The position numbers and the translations under genes are program-made. Of a DNA stretch of 64,000 bases, positions 8,258-15,784 are shown piece after piece (the first letter of the stretch is position 1; every line of letters starts with the position of its first letter). The notes beneath the pieces were generated by a model. The model was not told where the DNA came from, searched no databases, and saw only the letters and a list, made by a program, of their open reading frames with translations. This stretch comes from a virus: positions 1 to 64,000 of the IMG/VR virus record IMGVR_UViG_3300032213_001373; one strand, 5' to 3'.

Positions 8258-8394
8258 TACTTCTTAGCTTTCTTAACCGGCTTCTTAACTTTGTCTTTAC
8301 CGGAACCTTCAGGTACGCAGTTAGGTACTTGCTTACCATCTTTGTTCTTCATACCGACCTGTACATAACCCTTCCAGCATGGATTAGTAGCCAT
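8257..8394 (-). CDS. 45-residue basic protein with NPCWKGYVQVG motif
   Basis: A very short gene with clean TAATG overlaps on both sides (starting at 8394, ending at 8257). The protein reads MATNPCWKGYVQVGMKNKDG, then KQVPNCVPEG, then a Lys-rich tail. I recall the combination of a C-W-x-GY core and a PNCVP end from small phage virion-associated proteins, but I cannot verify it. The two Cys could form a disulfide or bind metal. Confidence 0.7.
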   Translation of the reverse strand: MATNPCWKGYVQVGMKNKDGKQVPNCVPEGSGKDKVKKPVKKAKK

Positions 8395-8657
8395 TAGCAA
8401 TCCCACTTTCGTAGAGCTAGTGCCTTACGAGTTGGCTTACCGTTCTTGTCCTTCATAGGACCTGGCATACCACTCATACGGGCGCAGAAAGATTTACGAC
8501 GTGCAGCATCTTTAGGAGACTTCTTAGCCTGTGATGATGAAACTGGCGGCTTTAATGTTCCACCGGTTTCACGCTTGTATGAGGCACGACCTTTAGCGTT
8601 AAGTCCACCTTCAGGGTTCTTACCTTCTTTACGTTGCCATGCTGCTGTTTTAGCCAT
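8394..8657 (-). CDS. Small basic phage protein (DUF6321-like pattern)
   Basis: 87 residues. It opens with AAWQRKEGKNPEGGLNAKGR and ends with SFCARMSGMPGPMKDKNGKP followed by TRKALALRKWDC. This order (AW-x-RKEGKNP-x-GGLN-x-KGR ... F-x-ARM-x-GMPGP ... GKPTR-x-AL-x-LRKW) is a pattern I know from uncharacterised phage proteins; the DUF number is from memory. It is strongly basic and could bind DNA in the head. It overlaps its neighbours by 1 and 8 bases. Confidence 0.7.
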   Translation of the reverse strand: MAKTAAWQRKEGKNPEGGLNAKGRASYKRETGGTLKPPVSSSQAKKSPKDAARRKSFCARMSGMPGPMKDKNGKPTRKALALRKWDC

Positions 8658-8838
8658 TTTTCTTATGCCAATCTCTAGTTGCTTTTACGCCTTGTGCAAT
8701 AGTTTTAGATCCAGCTTTTTTAGTAAGGTTGATCTTGTCATACTTACCTTTTTTACCGGCATGGTCGACAATAATGTCTCCCTTGTTGTTTTTCTTAATT
8801 GTGTGCTTTTGACCTGCGGCCTTTATGGTTTTAGCCAT
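8650..8838 (-). CDS. Small basic protein of unknown function
   Basis: 62 residues with alternating basic and hydrophobic positions (KHTIKKNNKGDIIVDHAGKK) and a C-terminal GVKATRDWHKKNG. It could form a small β-rich nucleic-acid-binding fold, but this is a guess. It overlaps the next gene by 8 bases and the previous by 1, so it is translated as part of a chain of coupled small genes from 9268 down to 7362. Confidence 0.6.
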   Translation of the reverse strand: MAKTIKAAGQKHTIKKNNKGDIIVDHAGKKGKYDKINLTKKAGSKTIAQGVKATRDWHKKNG

Positions 8839-9089
8839 TAGTTAAGGTCCTTTCGATCTTTCCAGGAATCCCGCTCAACTCCGCACTCGTGTGTTAACGC
8901 TTTGTAGTCGATAGCATTCTTTTGCTGTATGCCGCCAATTATAGTCTCGTAATGGTCGCAGTCACGGCAATGAAAGCCAAATATGTTTTTACCCCCAGGT
9001 CCTTCACCTTCTTTGGTAAAGCGCAGCACGTCATGGTCTGTAGGCTGCTGTCTAGGAGGTTGTGGCTTGCGTTTACGTGGACGTCCCAT
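8838..9089 (-). CDS. Small zinc-binding-type protein
   Basis: 83 residues. A Pro/Arg/Gln-rich N-terminus (MGRPRKRKPQPPRQQP) precedes FGFHCRDCDHYET and a later ALTHECGVER, giving C-x2-C plus H-x-C, a possible zinc ribbon. Its ATG at 9089 shares a base with the stop of the gene upstream (TAATG). Function unknown. Confidence 0.6.
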   Translation of the reverse strand: MGRPRKRKPQPPRQQPTDHDVLRFTKEGEGPGGKNIFGFHCRDCDHYETIIGGIQQKNAIDYKALTHECGVERDSWKDRKDLN

Positions 9090-9268
9090 TAGTTACTAGA
9101 CTCCCCGCTTGCGCCCCTTCCAGGGGTCCGTAGAGGCACGCTCTTGTCTATCTTAGGTAGATAAGGTAGGCCTGTTAAGTACTCGGCTGCTTCTCTTGCG
9201 TATAGGCGTAGAGACTTATGAGCCGGAGCACTTTTAGGCTTCTGGTTAAAACTAGCCTTGCGTCCCAT
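9089..9268 (-). CDS. 59-residue basic protein
   Basis: Short gene starting at ATG 9268 and ending in a TAATG overlap at 9089. The protein reads MGRKASFNQKPKSAPAHKSL followed by RLYAREAAEYLTGLPYLPKI and a Gly/Ser-rich end. The N-terminal MGRK/MGRP style is shared with the next gene. It lies a few bases after the 952-residue gene. Function unknown. Confidence 0.6.
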   Translation of the reverse strand: MGRKASFNQKPKSAPAHKSLRLYAREAAEYLTGLPYLPKIDKSVPLRTPGRGASGESSN

Positions 9269-9271
9269 ATG

Positions 9272-12130
9272 TTACTCCGCTAGAGCTGCAGAGTTTGGTG
9301 GGCGCTTTAGTGGACGAGACTTTTTGCCTTTAACTCCACCCTTAGTAGAGTTAACAACAACATTTGTTCCTTTTATCTTTTCTCCAGCTTGAAGTCCGCG
9401 ACGACCTCCGCCACGCTTTGCTAGCTCAACAACACCACTAGATGTAGGTGTTTGAGTTGTAGGGCGAGCTGCAGTAGCTGCTGGAGATCCGACATCAAAG
9501 TTGGCAAGAGGAGGGTTCATTCCACGAATTGTGTTAGCACCGACGTTTTCAACATTTTGTTCAGCATCTGTCAATGTACGAATGTCTCCAAGCATAAACT
9601 GACGTGTCTTTACCACTCCAGGGACTCTAGGGTTAAAGTCAAGCTCGTCTTGAGTGTAGTCTGGTTTCTTAGCTGGAGCTGGTTGTTCTACAGCACCAAT
9701 AGTTGGGCGTCCAGATGCTGCTTCTGCACGTAAACGCAAAGTACGTGAATCAGGAAGCCCAGTATTTAAAGTAGCAGCTTCTGATCCACGAAGAACAGTT
9801 GGCTTAACCGTAACAGCCCTTCCTGGACCCGGTACACGAAGTCTTTCTGTTACTCCTGGAGAAGTCTCGACATCTCTAAACTCTATCGCTTCCCCAATTA
9901 TTTTTTCAGGAGTGTTTTCTGGAGTCATCTTTTCAGTCAATCCAGCTGCAGCACGTGTATCAACTCCGGCAGGTAGAGGACCTTCTAGTGTTCTAGTACT
10001 ATAAACTTCAGGAATAGCACGTTGACGCTCTACGTTACCATAAGCTTCAAAACCAGGAATGATTCCTTGCTTACCACGATATTGTGGTTCAACCCCTGCT
10101 ACACCTTGGAACTGACGTCCTACAGGTGCAGTAGGGCTTCTAAGAGCAGCGCTAGTTATCGGGCTACGGTTGGTTTTCTTTGAATCCTCAACTTCATCAG
10201 CCACTGGCCCTTCAAAAGCTGCCGCAGCATCTTCACGTCGTTGTGGGTCTGGGCTAGCCATGAATACTTCCGCAGATCTTTCGGCAGGAGATGTAAACTG
10301 GTTTCCACGACCTGTTTGAACAACGTGAATGCTTCGACCAGTTCCTGGTACACCAGAACGTGGTGCAAGAGGTACAAGATTACCGTTTGCATCCTTAACG
10401 TGTGGTAGATCATCATAAGTAACGATGTTGTCATCACCGGCTTTAGGAATATCAACGATGTCACGCTTGTACGTAGTTGTTGCTGGAGCACCACCATTTT
10501 GGGTAAATCCAGGCATAGGTACAGCTACTTGTCGTTTTACACCAATACGCTTACCTTCTGCTGCAAGCTGTTCAATTAAACTCTTTGTACGTTCAGCGTG
10601 AGCTGGTCTTGTACCGGCACGTGTTCGTCCTTCACGAATAGCATCTGTAATGTGAGTTACATTTGAAGTAAAACCTTGTGGGTCAGAAAGGTTACTGTCA
10701 GTAAAACCCTCTGGCGGTGGAGTAAATGACCAAGAACCTGCAGCATTTTTGCTGTGACCAAAACGAATAGATACTGGCATGTAGTCTCCAGCACGTTTTG
10801 TAACAGTGTTTGCATAGCGAAGCGCTGGATTGTCTTTAGCCGCACCTGAAATTGCAGGGGTTTCACGAAGAACGGTTGTACCTTCAAACTCATTTTCGCT
10901 CTGAAAGCCACCCCAAGGATGATTAAGTTGCTTAACCATATCTGGGTGCATATCAGACACCTTGTATGTTTTAGGTAAGCCGTTTGCATCTTTTTCAGTT
11001 GGGTGTTGCCAAGTTTCGTTTTGTGCTGCTTCAGTTGCAGTAATGCTTCCGTCTTCACCTCTTACAAGACCCATACGTGGCAACACATCGTTTTTACGAC
11101 GTGAACGTACGTTTCTCATTACAGTTTCATGCAACTCATTTAATTTATCCGTTGCAATAGAAGGGCGACCACCAATATGATTCTGAACTTCTTCAGCTGT
11201 CATACCTGTGTGGTGGATGATACGAGCCATACGCTGGTGTGGGCCGCCTTGTAAGCCGGTTTCTACAGCTTCAGGGGTAATTTCTTTTCCTTGATCCATG
11301 AGCTCTGTTGTCTTAAGACGACGAGCAAGATCCATAACTTCTGGCTTATCTGTGTATGGGCGTTGACCGGCTCCCCAGTCTTCTACCTCACCACCAAATA
11401 CAGCTTCTGCTGCAGAACGACGCTCAACATCCATACCTGCAGATGCAGCGCTTTCTGCACGGGCAGCGGTTCTACGAGCTGCACGAGCTTCTTGTTCGGA
11501 AGTAAGTCCGGCATTTTCACGACCACTACCAGCAATATCTCTAAAATCAACAACACCTGTGCCACGACGTGCTGTACGTCCTGAAGCTCTACGAACTGCT
11601 TCTGCATCAGTTACTTCATCAAAACCTTCTCCAACATTACTTGGAAGGTCTACACGTGTCATACCTGCAACACGTTCTTGTTCTGCAGCTGCACGACGCT
11701 CTTGAATACCCTTAACAACATCAAGAGGTGTACGTGGTTGGAGATTTTCTCCTGATTCAACCAAAGCTTGACGACGTTCGTCTTCACGAATAGCTGCAGC
11801 TTGTAATGCGTCATCTGCAACATCTGCTGCATCTAGTGTTGGGACAGGGCGTTCTCCACGAGCAATAGGACGATCAGCGTAACCAAGCTTTACATCATCA
11901 TCTAGTTTCGGAAGTGAAGTTGGTGGGGTAACAGAAGCGGTAGCTGCAGGAGTAGTGTCTGCTGGTCTATTCTCTTGAATAGCAGCGGCAATAGTATTTG
12001 CTTTTTCTACTTTACTTTGTAAGTCAGCATCAGCCTTTGCTTTATCTGCCTTGCTTGCAGCACGCTTTGAAGCACGTTCTGCTTTACGAGGATCAACAAT
12101 TCCTTTTTTACGGTTCTTATCTTTAGCCAT
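9272..12130 (-). CDS. Very long, low-complexity protein of unknown function (952 aa)
   Basis: The largest gene of this block. The first 60 residues are Lys/Ala-rich and probably helical. Up to about residue 250 the sequence is dominated by Ala, Arg and Glu. A more ordered middle (about 290-560) contains HQRMARIIHHTGMTAEEVQN, VSIRFGHSKNAAGSWSFTPP and PAHAERTKSLIEQLAAEG. The C-terminal third is Pro/Arg/Thr-rich and looks disordered. The composition suggests an internal virion protein or a DNA-associated structural protein rather than an enzyme. No catalytic motif, signal peptide or membrane segment was found. Its place among small basic genes near the head genes is consistent with a packaged protein. 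Confidence 0.75.
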   Translation of the reverse strand: MAKDKNRKKGIVDPRKAERASKRAASKADKAKADADLQSKVEKANTIAAAIQENRPADTTPAATASVTPPTSLPKLDDDVKLGYADRPIARGERPVPTLDAADVADDALQAAAIREDERRQALVESGENLQPRTPLDVVKGIQERRAAAEQERVAGMTRVDLPSNVGEGFDEVTDAEAVRRASGRTARRGTGVVDFRDIAGSGRENAGLTSEQEARAARRTAARAESAASAGMDVERRSAAEAVFGGEVEDWGAGQRPYTDKPEVMDLARRLKTTELMDQGKEITPEAVETGLQGGPHQRMARIIHHTGMTAEEVQNHIGGRPSIATDKLNELHETVMRNVRSRRKNDVLPRMGLVRGEDGSITATEAAQNETWQHPTEKDANGLPKTYKVSDMHPDMVKQLNHPWGGFQSENEFEGTTVLRETPAISGAAKDNPALRYANTVTKRAGDYMPVSIRFGHSKNAAGSWSFTPPPEGFTDSNLSDPQGFTSNVTHITDAIREGRTRAGTRPAHAERTKSLIEQLAAEGKRIGVKRQVAVPMPGFTQNGGAPATTTYKRDIVDIPKAGDDNIVTYDDLPHVKDANGNLVPLAPRSGVPGTGRSIHVVQTGRGNQFTSPAERSAEVFMASPDPQRREDAAAAFEGPVADEVEDSKKTNRSPITSAALRSPTAPVGRQFQGVAGVEPQYRGKQGIIPGFEAYGNVERQRAIPEVYSTRTLEGPLPAGVDTRAAAGLTEKMTPENTPEKIIGEAIEFRDVETSPGVTERLRVPGPGRAVTVKPTVLRGSEAATLNTGLPDSRTLRLRAEAASGRPTIGAVEQPAPAKKPDYTQDELDFNPRVPGVVKTRQFMLGDIRTLTDAEQNVENVGANTIRGMNPPLANFDVGSPAATAARPTTQTPTSSGVVELAKRGGGRRGLQAGEKIKGTNVVVNSTKGGVKGKKSRPLKRPPNSAALAE

Positions 12131-12133
12131 TGA

Positions 12134-12700
12134 TTAACCTCGGTGCCATGGTGGAGTTGCGGAAGGTGGAGTTACTTTAGGTGGTGTAACGTTTGTTTCA
12201 CCATCATTATCATTTTTCTTTGTTGCACCTTCACCAACAGGTGCATTTTGTTCACGAGACTTAATTTCTGCTTTAGTTTGAGCAGCTTGTGCAGCAGAAC
12301 GGGATGACCAAGTCATTGAACCTGGATTTTCTGGCATTCCATAATCAGCCATACCTGGATACACGAAATCTGTAGCCTTAACTTTTCCAGATACAACATC
12401 AGGATGATCTGCGCCATACTGCTTGTACACAGTGTCATGTACGTTTATGGCGTGCTCTAAAGAACCTTGGCTTTTAATTCGATCTTGAATGATGTTTCCG
12501 GCAGCTTTAGCAGCAGCTTCTCCAATTTTACGCTTGCCCATCTCTTCAGTAAGTTTTTCTTGCTGTGCACCAAACATCCGAAGGTTGAGCTCTGCCATAG
12601 GAGCAGCACGTAGCATTCCAAAAATCTTACCGCCCCATCTACCGCGGGATCCTCCGGTAGGTTGGACTATATTGTTGCCCTTAAAATTGTTAATCATCAA
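12134..12700 (-). CDS. Unknown protein, helical with Pro/Thr-rich tail
   Basis: 188 residues; the start could be either of the two adjacent ATGs at 12700 and 12697. The region of about 30-70 is helical (APMAELNLRMFGAQQEKLTE) and the end is a disordered Pro/Thr-rich tail. It precedes the 952-residue gene by three bases, so the two are likely co-translated and may work together in the virion. No family recognised. Confidence 0.6.
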   Translation of the reverse strand: MMINNFKGNNIVQPTGGSRGRWGGKIFGMLRAAPMAELNLRMFGAQQEKLTEEMGKRKIGEAAAKAAGNIIQDRIKSQGSLEHAINVHDTVYKQYGADHPDVVSGKVKATDFVYPGMADYGMPENPGSMTWSSRSAAQAAQTKAEIKSREQNAPVGEGATKKNDNDGETNVTPPKVTPPSATPPWHRG

Positions 12701-12709
12701 GACCCCGAT

Positions 12710-12922
12710 CTAGTTTGTAGTACTAAGAAGTTTAGCAATTCCGCCCTTGTCTGTAAGGGCTTCAGCGTTTTTATTGTAATGATGGAGGCAAAACCATAGA
12801 TTTCCAAAGGGGAGATCTACCTTTACCATCGCCCTGGCAGAGCAAGAATCACATTGTTCCCTCTGCCCCGATTCCACCAACAGCTCCGACATTTCCTCCG
12901 GTGCTAGTACTTGCTTGTCCAT
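12710..12922 (-). CDS. DUF7455-like zinc protein
   Basis: The C-terminal part reads EQCDSCSARAMVKVDLPFGN then LWFCLHHYNKNAEAL, matching the CD-x-C-x-A-A ... L-x-FC-x-HH layout of small actinobacterial DUF7455 proteins, probably a zinc-binding domain. The frame is open back to 13063, but that part overlaps the glycine-rich gene. The ATG at 12922 gives 70 residues, close to the family's usual size. The ATG at 12892 has GGAGG only two bases upstream and is the alternative. Function of the family is unknown. Confidence 0.6.
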   Translation of the reverse strand: MDKQVLAPEEMSELLVESGQREQCDSCSARAMVKVDLPFGNLWFCLHHYNKNAEALTDKGGIAKLLSTTN

Positions 12923-13103
12923 CGGTTTCCCCATTTCCATAGCCTTGTCGATCGTAGCCCCCATAGCCGCCGAATCCGATTCCATAGTATAACGAATACC
13001 ATGGCACCCCATAAATTTGCTGGCCGCCGCCAAGACGTCCCACGGTGTTCGTGTTATGTCCATGCATTGTCAACCCTTGTCGGTTCTTCTTGGTTTTGGC
13101 CAT
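12849..13103 (-). CDS. Glycine/tyrosine-rich small protein
   Basis: 84 residues: a basic start (MAKTKKNRQGL) and then a Gly/Tyr-rich core (VPWYSLYYGIGFGGYGGYDR) and a Gly/Ser/Thr tail. The N-terminus resembles those of other small genes here. Its downstream end overlaps the DUF7455-like gene in another frame. Either the overlap is real or one start is misjudged. The Tyr/Gly repeats suggest a flexible or adhesive element. Confidence 0.45.
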   Translation of the reverse strand: MAKTKKNRQGLTMHGHNTNTVGRLGGGQQIYGVPWYSLYYGIGFGGYGGYDRQGYGNGETDGQASTSTGGNVGAVGGIGAEGTM

Positions 13104-13127
13104 AGGGCAATACTCTCATGAAATGCC

Positions 13128-13156
13128 AAAGGCCGGGGTGTTTAATCCCGGCCTTT
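13128..13156. terminator. Perfect 10-bp hairpin, terminator-like
   Basis: AAAGGCCGGG (13128-13137) pairs perfectly with CCCGGCCTTT (13147-13156). It separates the virion-protein gene at 13181 from the genes further left. No long T-run follows on the minus strand, but the stem is as strong as that at 7337. Confidence 0.65.
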
Positions 13157-13180
13157 GCGCTATTAAGTTGTAAGGCTGAT

Positions 13181-14224
13181 TTATGAAGCTGCAGCCCAAG
13201 GTGTGATTGTGATTGTTGCTGTTGATGCCACTGAAGCTGCACCAGCTGCTGTTGACTGTGCCTTGATTGTTCCAGCAACTGCCACAACTGAACCTGTAAT
13301 GCTTGTAAGAGCCAATACTGTGGTTGCTGTGGTTGTAACTGTGAATGTGTTGTCTGTGAGCTTGGTGATGGTGTATGTGCCGTTAACAGAAGCGTCAACA
13401 CCAGAAATTGTGACCTTGTTACCGGTAACAAATCCGTGTGATGAATCTGTAATGGTTGTAACGCCTGAGCCTGCTGTACGTGAAGCTGCTGTTACAACGC
13501 CTGCAGCGTTTGTAGCCGCTGTAGCTGTAGTAATGTTAGCTGCTTCGTAACCAGCATCCTTGAGTGTGTCAAGAGCTACTGCTGTTGTCTCGCCGAGTAC
13601 GTTAGGTACTACGATGTAAGGAATTCCAGCGCCATCAGCTGCTGAACGAGCTGTTGTCTTTTCTACCTTGCCGTACCACTGTCCGGTAATTTCACCAGCG
13701 CTAGCTGCGTTAGTTACTGTGAACTTAAGTGGGTTTGCTGTAGCAACAGTTGCTGCTGAAAGATTGTAAGCAGAAGCTGTTAGGCCTGTGATGTTTACAA
13801 CGTCGCCAGCTGAAAGTTTATTCTGTGATGTGTATGTAACAGTTGTTCCGTTACCTGAAGCTGCTGTAACCATGTAGTTACCTGCTGCTTCTACATATGA
13901 AGGAAAGTTAGCCCACTCAGCTTCAATATCTGAGTGATTTCCAAGTGATGCGTTTAGGCGAGCACTTGCGATAGTAGACTTAGTTGTCCACTGTCCGTTC
14001 TGTGCAGCACCGTATGTTGTTGTAGCTGTTGGAGTTCCATCAGCACGCTCATCATTTGGTTGTGCAGGAAGATTTCCCCAGACGAAGTCTGTCTGTAGGT
14101 TTCCTGCTGAGTCGGTAAGGTTACCGTTGTTATTTGTTGTTGCGGCAGTATTTCCAATTGTGATGGATTCTGCTCCTGTACCGCTTGGCGACCCAACGGC
14201 CGCGGGTAGGTTGTAGCTTGACAT
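13181..14224 (-). CDS. Virion protein with PASTA-like and Ig-like segments
   Basis: 347 residues, very Thr/Ala/Ser/Val-rich. About residues 130-180 (NKLSAGDVVNITGLTASAYN) and 255-300 (HGFVTGNKVTISGVDASVNG then TYTITKLTDNTFTV) are copies of a β-sandwich unit common in phage decoration and tail proteins. Between them, IPYIVVPNVLGETTAVALDT followed by LKDAGYEAANI has the P-N-V-x-G...A...L...G pattern of a PASTA domain, known elsewhere for binding peptidoglycan or β-lactams. The mix suggests a surface-exposed, cell-wall-contacting decoration or fibre protein. It is flanked on its downstream side by a strong hairpin. The high Ala/Thr content sets it apart from its neighbours. Confidence 0.7.
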   Translation of the reverse strand: MSSYNLPAAVGSPSGTGAESITIGNTAATTNNNGNLTDSAGNLQTDFVWGNLPAQPNDERADGTPTATTTYGAAQNGQWTTKSTIASARLNASLGNHSDIEAEWANFPSYVEAAGNYMVTAASGNGTTVTYTSQNKLSAGDVVNITGLTASAYNLSAATVATANPLKFTVTNAASAGEITGQWYGKVEKTTARSAADGAGIPYIVVPNVLGETTAVALDTLKDAGYEAANITTATAATNAAGVVTAASRTAGSGVTTITDSSHGFVTGNKVTISGVDASVNGTYTITKLTDNTFTVTTTATTVLALTSITGSVVAVAGTIKAQSTAAGAASVASTATITITPWAAAS

Positions 14225-14284
14225 TAAATTTTCCTCACTTGATCAATGTGATTGTTCGGTCGAACTCGCCTATGATGACAGAAA

Positions 14285-14851
14285 TCAGGCCTCTTGTATG
14301 TATGTATAGATCTTTCCACCTGAATAGATGTCATGCTTGCAAGCGATCTCAATTGCCTTGCGGAGAATCTTTTCGGCGGCCTCGGGTGTATCTACTTTGG
14401 CGTAGTTAAGGGCTTCGAGAGCTCCTAGTGCTACATCACCCCCACTACCTGCGTAGTAGATGTTGCGGGCTTCTCGGTCCCAAGAGTAGTCATTAAAGAT
14501 CGGGTAGATAGTTCCTCTAACAGAAACGATAAGGTTAGAGTCTTGCCATGCTGCATCGCCATCATCTTTAGCATCATAGCCGGCATCTTGAAAAGCTTTA
14601 CGCATTGATGGGATAAAGCGTTTAGTCATAAATATATCTAAATCTTCAGTTGCACGAGGTTTTGGAGGTTTCCAACCAAATTGCGTAATGTTTCCACCAC
14701 GGGAAGCGCCAGAGACTGCAATTAGTACTCCGTTATTATTAATGACCTTAGATGTTGCAAGTTCCATATAACGGCCATCTTCATCGGATGCACGAGAGTC
14801 GCAACCAATTACAGACCAACCATCTCCTTGAATTGCAACAAGCGTCGTCAT
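14285..14851 (-). CDS. Proteasome-β/HslV-like Ntn hydrolase
   Basis: 188 residues with the layout of a self-compartmentalising threonine protease. After Met1 comes TTLVAIQGDG, with Thr2 as the likely nucleophile. GCDSRAS provides the Asp at position 18, SKVINNNGVLIAVSG gives the Lys at 35, and YYAGSGGDVALGALEAL carries the SGGD-type loop. The pattern matches 20S β/HslV subunits, except that the Thr-Lys spacing is one longer if Thr2 is used (exact if Thr3 is used). No propeptide precedes the Thr, as in HslV. Inference: it may act as the capsid maturation protease or process scaffold, since no classical prohead protease is visible. Alternatively it could interfere with the host proteasome. It lies upstream of the PASTA/Ig-like gene, in the same direction. 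Confidence 0.8.
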   Translation of the reverse strand: MTTLVAIQGDGWSVIGCDSRASDEDGRYMELATSKVINNNGVLIAVSGASRGGNITQFGWKPPKPRATEDLDIFMTKRFIPSMRKAFQDAGYDAKDDGDAAWQDSNLIVSVRGTIYPIFNDYSWDREARNIYYAGSGGDVALGALEALNYAKVDTPEAAEKILRKAIEIACKHDIYSGGKIYTYIQEA

Positions 14852-14909
14852 TTAAAACCCTTCAGAATTTCGGAGGCCCGGTTTGGTGTAATACACCTAG
14901 GGTATCAGA

Positions 14910-15326
14910 TTATCGACCTTCTGATTGACCCATACGCATCTGGTCGACGGGCTTTCTTGGTAGAGCTCCTGCACCTTCTCCAGTGATATCTGTCCAAGCT
15001 TGATCATCTATACCTGAATACTTCAAGAATTTACCTGTGGAGTCTGAGTATTTCAAATTCTCCCATACTTCCTCTGGGATAGGGTCATTGTACATAACCC
15101 AGGTCTTATCACGGAAAACTACTACTAAGGTCTCTGTGTCCTTGTTATAGCCCAATACGAGGGCTCTAGGGAAGCTGCTATCGGTCGTAGGGGCTTCTAC
15201 AGTCTCATACCCTGGTCCGAATGGAGAGTAACCAGATGCATCATTGAGCACGTTCTGACTACGCAGCCTGTCCATTGAGGCTCTGATTTCCCGTGACAGT
15301 CCACTTGTGTAATATCGTTTTCCCAT
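14910..15326 (-). CDS. KTSC-domain protein
   Basis: 138 residues. From about residue 55 the segment ALVLGYNKDTETLVVVFRDK then VMYNDPIPEEVWENLKYS and STGKFLKYSGI follows the KTSC domain outline (hydrophobic β-strand with a Y/F-G pattern, then V/I-P-x2-V/I-W/Y-x2-L-x4-S-x-G-K). KTSC domains occur in phage and bacterial proteins of unknown function, sometimes fused to nucleic-acid or lysyl-tRNA-related domains. The N-terminus is basic (MGKRYYTSGLSREIRASMDR). It is the first gene of the leftward block, beside the long non-coding region 15327-15784. Confidence 0.65.
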   Translation of the reverse strand: MGKRYYTSGLSREIRASMDRLRSQNVLNDASGYSPFGPGYETVEAPTTDSSFPRALVLGYNKDTETLVVVFRDKTWVMYNDPIPEEVWENLKYSDSTGKFLKYSGIDDQAWTDITGEGAGALPRKPVDQMRMGQSEGR

Positions 15327-15347
15327 GCTTTGTATTCTACACCCCCC

Positions 15348-15360
15348 GGCTACTGCCTAG
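15348..15360 (+). repeat. 13-base direct repeat, copy 1 (GGCTACTGCCTAG)
   Basis: Identical to 15507-15519; a partial third copy (GGCTACTGC) is at 16561. Located in the divergent regulatory region, so it may be a protein-binding site. Confidence 0.7.
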
Positions 15361-15399
15361 AACTGTCAAAGCCTTGGAGTTATTTAGCTACTCTCATTT

Positions 15400-15426
15400 T
15401 AGATATCTAGCTCCCCGACTTTTTTC
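15400..15426 (+). repeat. Palindrome plus CCCCGACTTTTTT element, copy 1
   Basis: A short palindrome (TAGATATCTA) is followed by CTCCCCGACTTTTTTC. The same build occurs at 15430 and 16826. It could be a regulatory site or a weak terminator. Confidence 0.6.
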
Positions 15427-15429
15427 TTT

Positions 15430-15455
15430 ATGATCATAGTTCCCCCGACTTTTTG
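15430..15455 (+). repeat. Palindrome plus CCCCGACTTTTT element, copy 2
   Basis: ATGATCAT palindrome followed by AGTTCCCCCGACTTTTTG, only 4 bases after copy 1. Confidence 0.6.
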
Positions 15456-15506
15456 CCCCACAGCTTGTCAAGTATGATCTTTCTCACATTTTGGTCATCA
15501 CCTTTT

Positions 15507-15519
15507 GGCTACTGCCTAG
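15507..15519 (+). repeat. 13-base direct repeat, copy 2
   Basis: GGCTACTGCCTAG, identical to 15348-15360. Confidence 0.7.
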
Positions 15520-15784
15520 CTTTCTGGATCGTAGCAGTCACTCTCAGCTGCTGGAGACTGGGGACAGGGGCGACTTAAGGGTGGGGGGTGGCAAACCGAT
15601 TTACAAGGGGTATGGAACTCAAGCGAGCCAAGTGGGGCAACGACAGGATTACTCTGTCTATGCCCGTGATAGGTAACCTTCCTGCGTAGGGTGGGCAGGG
15701 TGCGACCGCAAGTTAGCCCTGCCTACCTACTAGCCCTTGTAAGTCCATAGACCTTCTATGGCGTGGGGTGAAGAAAGGTAACAA

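Larger units (their letters stand above)
15327..15784. promoter_or_regulatory. Divergent regulatory region between blocks C and D
   Basis: 458 bases with no convincing gene; a 61-codon plus-strand frame at 15491 lacks a ribosome site. It contains two copies of a palindrome plus CCCCGAC-T-run element (15400, 15430), two copies of a 13-base repeat (15348, 15507), a hairpin with arms 15694-15700 and 15717-15723 (GGCAGGG/CCCTGCC), and a 6-bp hairpin CCATAG/CTATGG near 15750-15766 just ahead of the first plus-strand gene. Promoters for both directions should lie here. I could not pick clear -35/-10 boxes. Confidence 0.6.

Noticed and set aside
15335-15370. -35/-10 promoter (TTGACA ... TAGAAT) on the minus strand before the KTSC gene
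   Set aside because: The boxes are present but separated by 24 bases, far from the usual 16-18.
15491-15676. 61-codon plus-strand frame in the divergent control region
   Set aside because: No ribosome site, crosses the 13-base repeat, and contains low-complexity Gly/Arg sequence.
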